From Myxococcus eversor (GTDB taxonomy: Bacteria > Myxococcota > Myxococcia > Myxococcales > Myxococcaceae), in contig NZ_JAAIXY010000016.1 of assembly GCF_010894455.1 (NCBI RefSeq), forward strand, positions 186,001-250,000: a DNA stretch of 64,000 nucleotides, in the 5' to 3' direction. This document shows, piece by piece, positions 63,712 through 64,000 of the stretch (positions are counted from its first letter, which is position 1; each line of letters opens with the position of its first letter). The position numbers were made by a program, and so were the translations under genes. Below the pieces are notes generated by a model. The model made no database searches. It was not told the origin of the DNA and saw only the letters and a list, made by a program, of their open reading frames with translations.

Positions 63712-64000
63712 CTACAGGTGCATTCCCACTCCCAGGAACGCGGTGGAGAGCGCCTGGCGCCGCCCGGAGAACGGGGAGCCGGTGGCGGAGAAATTCTGGT
63801 AACGGGCCTGGGCGGACAGGAACAGCCGGCCCCCCAGCTCCACGTCCATTCCCCCGCACAGCTCCGGCCCCAACTGGAGAACACGCGGAGCCTCCTCCCC
63901 TTCCCGTCCATGGGACACCAGGAGGCTCACCCCCAGCCCCAGGTACGGGCGGACCCGGTGTGCCTCCGGGAGCGTGACTCTCAGGGACATGGGGGTCGCC
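63712..64000 (-). CDS. Outer-membrane beta-barrel protein, C-terminal end
   Basis: The frame is open on the minus strand to the window edge, so the 5' part is missing. The visible C-terminal 96 residues have barrel-type strands, including HRVRPYLGLGVSLLVSH and GGRLFLSAQARYQNFSA, with a short tail TAFLGVGMHL. This resembles small OmpA/PorV-like or DUF-type barrels. The start at 63990 (ATG) is internal, since the frame continues past it. Confidence 0.6.
   Translation of the reverse strand, partial: ATPMSLRVTLPEAHRVRPYLGLGVSLLVSHGREGEEAPRVLQLGPELCGGMDVELGGRLFLSAQARYQNFSATGSPFSGRRQALSTAFLGVGMHL

Overview
This is high-GC (about 70%), gene-dense DNA that looks like a myxobacterial (Myxococcaceae, Myxococcus-like) chromosome. 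The evidence is a DUF2378-type protein (a paralogous family restricted to myxobacteria), an Oar-like TonB-dependent receptor, very long coiled-coil and TPR proteins with Ala/Pro/Glu-rich low-complexity blocks, and GTG starts with GGAGG-type Shine-Dalgarno sites. There are no rRNA genes, CRISPR arrays, insertion sequences or prophage genes, and I recognised no tRNA by eye. Most genes are housekeeping.

Layout. 1-1457: the 3' end of an iron/2-oxoglutarate-type oxygenase and a nitrilase-fold protein that lacks its catalytic cysteine. 1459-5053 (minus): an operon of a zinc-finger protein, gatC, gatA and gatB (tRNA-dependent amidotransferase). 5257-13671: ftsK with promoter and terminator, an ABM-domain protein, an RlmL-like rRNA methyltransferase, plsY, DUF2752, DUF4920, a nuclease-like hypothetical and a 72-bp tandem repeat in a convergent gap. 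13766-15310: a radical SAM enzyme. 15448-22208: a TonB energy-transduction locus, with an Oar-like receptor and lipoprotein on the minus strand and tonB-exbB-exbD-exbD on the plus strand, diverging from one 231-bp control region. 22289-28569: DUF2378 protein, a membrane protein, comM/yifB, NDH-2, recA and a DUF1285 protein. 28628-33668: pssA, cinA, a membrane protein and an alpha/beta hydrolase. 33669-39477: a beta-helix lipoprotein, HU, an M23 peptidase, threonine aldolase, nth and def. 39566-49278 (minus): a GNAT, priA and a 2189-residue pseudo-receiver/coiled-coil/DUF4388/J-like protein lying between priA and def. 49324-54161: a GDPD/FAM151-like protein, a second GNAT, an exported hypothetical with galU, and a PorV-like barrel. 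54172-64000: a 2034-residue TPR protein, a remnant of a family 2 glycosyltransferase, an RluA-type pseudouridine synthase, an M3-like metallopeptidase, a small basic protein and the end of an outer-membrane protein.

How it fits together. The TonB block is a self-contained trans-envelope energy system: inner-membrane ExbB/ExbD motor, TonB, an outer-membrane receptor and a probable surface lipoprotein partner. The comM, recA and cinA genes put three recombination/competence-associated functions within 8 kb. The two giant low-complexity proteins are the least explained genes. The strongest points for a second look are the pseudo-receiver giant inserted in a priA-def neighbourhood, the palindrome overlapping the receptor promoter, the palindrome upstream of recA, the cysteine-less nitrilase and the decayed glycosyltransferase.
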